A stretch of DNA of 64,000 nt from Chryseobacterium lacus (lineage in GTDB: Bacteria > Bacteroidota > Bacteroidia > Flavobacteriales > Weeksellaceae): contig NZ_QPIE01000006.1 in assembly GCF_003336205.1 (NCBI RefSeq), positions 1-64,000 on the forward strand. Reading direction: 5' to 3'. The notes below the pieces were generated by a model. The model had not been told where the DNA came from. It ran no database searches and was given only the letters and a program-made list of their open reading frames with translations. The position numbers were made by a program, and so were the translations under genes. Position 1 is the stretch's first letter, and every line of letters starts with the position of its first letter. This document shows positions 60,047-64,000 of this stretch, piece after piece.

Positions 60047-60075
60047 AATTTTAATTTTTAAAAAGAAAAAACATT

Positions 60076-60633
60076 ATGTCAGATAATAAACCAACCGTAA
60101 GAATGGATGCCACTCCACCCGATGGCTTGGAAGGAGAAGGTTTCTTTGCTACTAAATTAAGCAGTGTTATTGGTTTGGCAAGAAGCCATTCACTTTGGCC
60201 ACTACCCTTTGCCACTTCATGTTGCGGTATCGAATATATGGCTTTCCTGAATCCAACTTTTGATGGTGCAAGATTCGGAATGGAAAGAAACTCTTTTTCA
60301 CCGCGCCACGCCGATATGCTGATGGTATGCGGAACTATTTCCAAAAAATTAGGTCCCGTTTTGAAACAAGTTTACACTCAGATGGCAGAACCTAGATGGG
60401 TAGTTGCCGTAGGAGCGTGCGCCAGCAGCGGAGGAATTTTTGACACTTATTCTGTATTACAGGGAATTGACAAAATAATTCCTGTAGATGTATATGTACC
60501 GGGATGTCCGCCAAGGCCCGAGCAAATCATAGAAGGTGTAATGCAAGTTCAGGCACTCGCTCAGAGCGAGAGCATCAGAAGAAGAGATATGCCACAATAC
60601 AAAGAACTTTTAGAATCTTACGGAATACAATAA
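60076..60633 (+). CDS. nuoB: NADH-quinone oxidoreductase subunit B
   Basis: A 185-residue peripheral-arm subunit that carries the last iron-sulfur cluster, N2. The cluster ligands are the adjacent Cys pair in [12 protein letters not shown], the Cys in VGACASSGG and the Cys in [11 protein letters not shown]. Length and motif order are typical of the bacterial subunit. Confidence 0.98.
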   Translation: MSDNKPTVRMDATPPDGLEGEGFFATKLSSVIGLARSHSLWPLPFATSCCGIEYMAFLNPTFDGARFGMERNSFSPRHADMLMVCGTISKKLGPVLKQVYTQMAEPRWVVAVGACASSGGIFDTYSVLQGIDKIIPVDVYVPGCPPRPEQIIEGVMQVQALAQSESIRRRDMPQYKELLESYGIQ

Positions 60634-60661
60634 TTTCAGATTCAACAATCTTGAATTTTGA

Positions 60662-61165
60662 ATGAATAATATGACCAACAAATTTGTTTTAGAAGCCCTC
60701 AGCAGAGAATTTCCCGAAAGCATTCTGCACAGTTCAGAACCTTATGGCATGCTGACCTTGGAAATAAAAAAAGAAGACATCAAAAAAGTGATTCATCACC
60801 TTCGCGATTCTTCTCTGGAATTTAATTTTTTGACAGATGTTACAGGTATTCATTATCCTGAACAGCCGGAAAAGGAATTAGGTGTTATTTATCATCTTCA
60901 CAATATGAAAGAAAATTTCAGAATCCGACTGAAAGCTTTTGCAAAGAGAGAGGAAGCGGAATTTGAAACTCTTACCGATCTGTTTGCAGGCGCCAACTGG
61001 ATGGAGCGTGAAACGTATGATTTCTTCGGAATCATCTTCAAGGGACACCCGGATCTGAGAGTTATTCTGAATATGGAAGACCTTGGGTATCATCCGATGT
61101 TGAAAGAATACCGCCTTGAAGACGGCACCAGGACTGACAAGGATGATAAAATGTTCGGAAGATAA
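60662..61165 (+). CDS. nuoC: NADH-quinone oxidoreductase subunit C
   Basis: A 167-residue peripheral-arm subunit, the 30-kDa type. It has the conserved region NWMERETYDFFGIIFKGHPD and ends LEDGTRTDKDDKMFGR. It is a separate NuoC rather than a NuoCD fusion. The Met at 60671 (MTNKFVLEALSREF) is an equally possible start. Confidence 0.95.
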   Translation: MNNMTNKFVLEALSREFPESILHSSEPYGMLTLEIKKEDIKKVIHHLRDSSLEFNFLTDVTGIHYPEQPEKELGVIYHLHNMKENFRIRLKAFAKREEAEFETLTDLFAGANWMERETYDFFGIIFKGHPDLRVILNMEDLGYHPMLKEYRLEDGTRTDKDDKMFGR

Positions 61166-61188
61166 ATGCTGCACCCAAAGCCAAAATT

Positions 61189-62412
61189 ATGAAAGACAAC
61201 AAATTATCAAATATCATCAGCCAATATTCTTCCGAAGAGCATGTTGACGGACAGTTGTACACCCTGAATTTAGGACCTACGCATCCGGCAACGCACGGTA
61301 TTTTTGAAAACGTCCTTACTATGGACGGCGAAAAAATCCTGCATTCGGAGCAAACTATAGGTTATATACACAGGGCGTATGAAAAAATCTGTGAGCGAAG
61401 AAATTTTGCTCAAATCACCACATTAACAGACCGTATGAACTACTGCTCAGCGCCCATCAATAACTTAGGATGGCACATGACAGTGGAAAAACTCATCGGT
61501 TGCGAAGTTCCAAAACGGGTAGATTATATGAGGGTTATCATGATGGAAATCGCCCGTATTGCAGATCACCTCGTATGCAATGGCGTAACCGCTATGGATG
61601 CGGGAGCTATCACCGGACTCACCTATCTTTTCCGCGAAAGAGAAGCTATTTATGAGTTGTATGAGCAGATCTGCGGAGCAAGAATGACCACAAATATGGG
61701 AAGAATCGGCGGTTTTGAAAGAGATTTTTCTCCAAAATTTCATGAACTTTTGCAAGCTTGGCTCAAAAAATTCCCGAAAATATGGGGCGAATTTTGTGCC
61801 TTGAATGAAAGAAACCGGATTTTTATGGATCGCTGTATCAATGTAGGAGGAATATCAGCCGAAAGAGCTTTAAGCTACGGATTTACAGGGCCAAACCTTC
61901 GGGCAACAGGCGTAGATTATGATGTACGGGTAGCCAATCCTTATTCTTCTTATCAGGATTTTGATTTTATTATTCCGGTTGGAACTTCTGGAGATACTTA
62001 CGACCGTTTTATGGTGCGCCAGCAGGAAGTTTGGGAAAGCTTAAAAATCATTGAGCAAGCTTATAAAAACTTACCTGATGGAGATTTCCATGCAGATGTT
62101 CCCGAATTTTATTTGCCCGAAAAAGCCGATGTTTACAATAATATGGAAGCGCTGATTTATCACTTCAAGATTGTGATGGGTGAAACAGACGTACCGAAAG
62201 GCGAAGTTTATCACGCTGTGGAAGGAGGAAATGGCGAACTTGGATTCTATCTGGTGAGCGACGGCGGCAGATCTCCATACAGGCTGCACTTCAGAAGGCC
62301 GTGTTTTATTTACTATCAGGCTTATCCGGAAATGATCAAAGGATCCATGATTTCGGACGCTATTGTAACCATGTGTTCCATGAACGTGATTGCCGGAGAA
62401 CTGGATGCATAA
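61189..62412 (+). CDS. nuoD: NADH-quinone oxidoreductase subunit D
   Basis: A 407-residue peripheral-arm subunit, the 49-kDa type, that forms the quinone pocket with NuoB. Landmarks: LNLGPTHPATHGIFENVL (the conserved His), TDRMNYCSAPINNLGW, and VEGGNGELGFYLVSDGGRSP near the end. It is separate from NuoC. A 106-bp A-rich gap follows before nuoE. Confidence 0.97.
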   Translation: MKDNKLSNIISQYSSEEHVDGQLYTLNLGPTHPATHGIFENVLTMDGEKILHSEQTIGYIHRAYEKICERRNFAQITTLTDRMNYCSAPINNLGWHMTVEKLIGCEVPKRVDYMRVIMMEIARIADHLVCNGVTAMDAGAITGLTYLFREREAIYELYEQICGARMTTNMGRIGGFERDFSPKFHELLQAWLKKFPKIWGEFCALNERNRIFMDRCINVGGISAERALSYGFTGPNLRATGVDYDVRVANPYSSYQDFDFIIPVGTSGDTYDRFMVRQQEVWESLKIIEQAYKNLPDGDFHADVPEFYLPEKADVYNNMEALIYHFKIVMGETDVPKGEVYHAVEGGNGELGFYLVSDGGRSPYRLHFRRPCFIYYQAYPEMIKGSMISDAIVTMCSMNVIAGELDA

Positions 62413-62518
62413 AGCCGAAAGTCAGAGAAAAAGAAAAAAAATTAAAAAAAAGAAAAAAATTGGACAAAAACTGTAGAGTATATTCTCTTTTGTTCTTTGT
62501 TTTTTAATCTAAATAAAG

Positions 62519-63028
62519 ATGAGCGAAACGATTGCTTTCAAACCTGAAACTTTAGAACAGGTCAATAAAATTATCGCAAGATATCCGGAAGGAAAACAAA
62601 AATCTGCCCTTATTCCGATTCTGCATATAGCACAAGATGAATTTGGAGGCTGGCTGGATGTTCCTGTCATGGATTACGTTGCTGTAATTTTGAATATTAA
62701 GCCCATTGAAGTGTATGAAGTAGCTACTTTCTACACGATGTTCAATATGAAGCCAGTCGGAAAATATGTTCTGCAAGTATGCCGAACCGGCCCTTGTCTT
62801 ACAAGAGGGAGCGAAAAAATCCTGAATCATATCCGTACTCAACTTAACATCAAAGACGGAGAAACAACTGCCGACGGCCTTTTTACGCTGAAACCTGCGG
62901 AATGTCTCGGAGCCTGCGGTTATGCACCAATGATGCAGCTGGGCAAGTTTTATCAAGAAAATTTAACGATTGAAAAAGTAGATGAAATCCTGAATCTCTG
63001 TAGACAGGGTACTTTTGCTTTGGATTAA
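62519..63028 (+). CDS. nuoE: NADH-quinone oxidoreductase subunit E
   Basis: A 169-residue subunit with a [2Fe-2S] cluster. The ligands are C-x4-C in VCRTGPCLTRGSE and C-x3-C in AECLGACGYAPMM, as in the 24-kDa subunit. It forms the NADH-oxidising module with NuoF, whose gene starts 12 bp downstream. Confidence 0.97.
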   Translation: MSETIAFKPETLEQVNKIIARYPEGKQKSALIPILHIAQDEFGGWLDVPVMDYVAVILNIKPIEVYEVATFYTMFNMKPVGKYVLQVCRTGPCLTRGSEKILNHIRTQLNIKDGETTADGLFTLKPAECLGACGYAPMMQLGKFYQENLTIEKVDEILNLCRQGTFALD

Positions 63029-63040
63029 CTGAATAATAAA

Positions 63041-64000
63041 ATGAGTAAAAAACTTTTACTTAAAGACGCTAACGTAGAGGGAATCCGTCATTTCGAGGTG
63101 TACAGAAAGCGAGGCGGTTACGAAGCTCTGGAAAAAGCGTTGAAAATGACTGCCGAAGAAATTCTGGAAGAGGTGAAAATTTCAGGCCTTCGCGGTCGTG
63201 GCGGAGCAGGTTTCCCCACCGGTTTGAAATGGAGTTTCCTTGCGAAACCCGAAGGCGTACCCAGACACCTTGTTGTGAATGCCGATGAATCAGAACCTGG
63301 AACTTTCAAGGATCGTTATTTAATGGAATTTATCCCCCATCTTTTGATTGAAGGGATGTTGATTTCATCCTTTTGCTTGGGTTCTAACACTTCCTATATC
63401 TATATCCGCGGTGAATATACATGGATTACCGACATTCTGGAAGAAGCAATAGAAGAAGCCAGAAAAGAAGGATTCTTAGGTAAAAACATTCTGGGAACCG
63501 GCTTCGACTGTGAGATTTATGTGCAGCGCGGTGCCGGAGCTTACATTTGTGGCGAGGAAACTGCCCTTCTGGAATCTTTGGAAGGAAAAAGAGGAAACCC
63601 AAGGCTGAAACCACCTTTTCCCGCAGTAAAAGGACTTTGGGAACGGCCTACCGTAGTGAACAATGTCGAATCAATTGCGGCAGTAGTTCCTATTATCAAT
63701 ATTACCGGCGAAGAGTATGCTAAAATCGGAGTAGGAAAATCTACAGGAACCAAACTTATTTCAGCTTGTGGAAATATCAATAAACCCGGCGTTTATGAAA
63801 TAGACATGACCATTACTGTAGAAGAATTCATTTATTCAGACGAATACTGCGGCGGAATTCCTAATGGTAAAAGACTGAAAGCCTGCATTCCGGGGGGTTC
63901 TTCCGTTCCTATCCTTCCCGCCAATTTATTGTTGAAAACCATCAACGGCGAACCCAGATACATGAACTACGAATCCTTGGCAGATGGCGGTTTTGCTACA
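63041..64000 (+). CDS. nuoF: NADH-quinone oxidoreductase subunit F (partial)
   Basis: The first 320 codons of the FMN- and NADH-binding subunit; the window ends inside the gene. Visible motifs: the glycine-rich NADH/FMN site GLRGRGGAGFPTGLKW, then NADESEPGTFKDR, IYIRGEY, YICGEETALLESLEG and PTVVNNVES. The [4Fe-4S] cluster cysteines would lie past the window edge. The start at 63041 (MSKKLLLKDANVEGIRHF) is the only ATG near the nuoE stop. Confidence 0.96.
   Translation, partial: MSKKLLLKDANVEGIRHFEVYRKRGGYEALEKALKMTAEEILEEVKISGLRGRGGAGFPTGLKWSFLAKPEGVPRHLVVNADESEPGTFKDRYLMEFIPHLLIEGMLISSFCLGSNTSYIYIRGEYTWITDILEEAIEEARKEGFLGKNILGTGFDCEIYVQRGAGAYICGEETALLESLEGKRGNPRLKPPFPAVKGLWERPTVVNNVESIAAVVPIINITGEEYAKIGVGKSTGTKLISACGNINKPGVYEIDMTITVEEFIYSDEYCGGIPNGKRLKACIPGGSSVPILPANLLLKTINGEPRYMNYESLADGGFAT

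Noticed and set aside
62413-62518. Missing gene or promoter between nuoD and nuoE
   Set aside because: The gap is A-rich, without ORF or perfect -7 box; nuoE most likely stays in the operon.

Overview
The window looks like a chromosomal segment of a flavobacterium of the Chryseobacterium/Kaistella type (Bacteroidota). The reasons are three secreted proteins ending in type IX secretion (T9SS) type A sorting domains, a long-form urocanate hydratase, a TonB-dependent receptor with a carboxypeptidase-regulatory-like domain, DUF3575, DUF349 and NamZ-type proteins, few Shine-Dalgarno sites, and many promoters that fit the Bacteroidota -7 consensus TAnnTTTG. The genus is an inference from protein style, not from a marker gene.

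The first 15.5 kb is accessory in character. Small selfish or defence-like genes sit in a sea of intergenic repeats: an AbiEi/AbiEii type IV toxin-antitoxin pair, a HigB/HigA-like pair, an AAA ATPase with a DUF4143-type C-terminus, and a DUF559 (PD-(D/E)XK fold) nuclease. With them are a giant adhesin-like T9SS protein, a tandem universal stress protein, a broken VOC gene and an SRPBCC-DinB fusion. The repeats form a mosaic of a ~75-bp GC-rich element (here R1, 13 copies, all in one orientation), a hairpin element flanked by AAAATCCCGG/CCGGGATTTT (R2), a third hairpin (R3) and tracts of 8-bp units (TTATTTGC, GCTGATGG, GGTTAATC). Two related elements in the opposite orientation lie directly downstream of the DUF559 gene, so this nuclease is bracketed by an inverted pair. 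This is the best candidate here for an undescribed system, a repeat-associated nuclease element.

From 15.5 to 24 kb there is a POT-family peptide transporter, a TonB-dependent receptor, a RelE/ParE-type toxin-antitoxin pair and hutU. Between hutU and a diverged duplicate of its own 3' end sits an AT-rich gene for a soluble SecD-periplasmic-domain-like protein, which looks like an insertion scar.

From 24 to 59 kb the content is mostly housekeeping: peroxiredoxin-thioredoxin cluster, LuxC-type acyl-CoA reductase, mnmE, an M24 aminopeptidase, a thioredoxin/DUF3575 operon, a divergent NamZ-like/FtsX-like pair, cysM, FMN reductase, SDR, ychF, an RRM protein, rnz, rdgB, a CPBP protease, prfC, two further T9SS proteins (one an endonuclease I), DedA, a CAU-anticodon tRNA, mce, rbfA, aroE, a DUF349 protein, ribD, a YigZ-type protein and a YugP-type metallopeptidase. 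The window ends in the complex I operon nuoA-B-C-D-E-F, with nuoF running off the edge. Clear intrinsic terminators, several serving convergent gene pairs, separate most transcription units.
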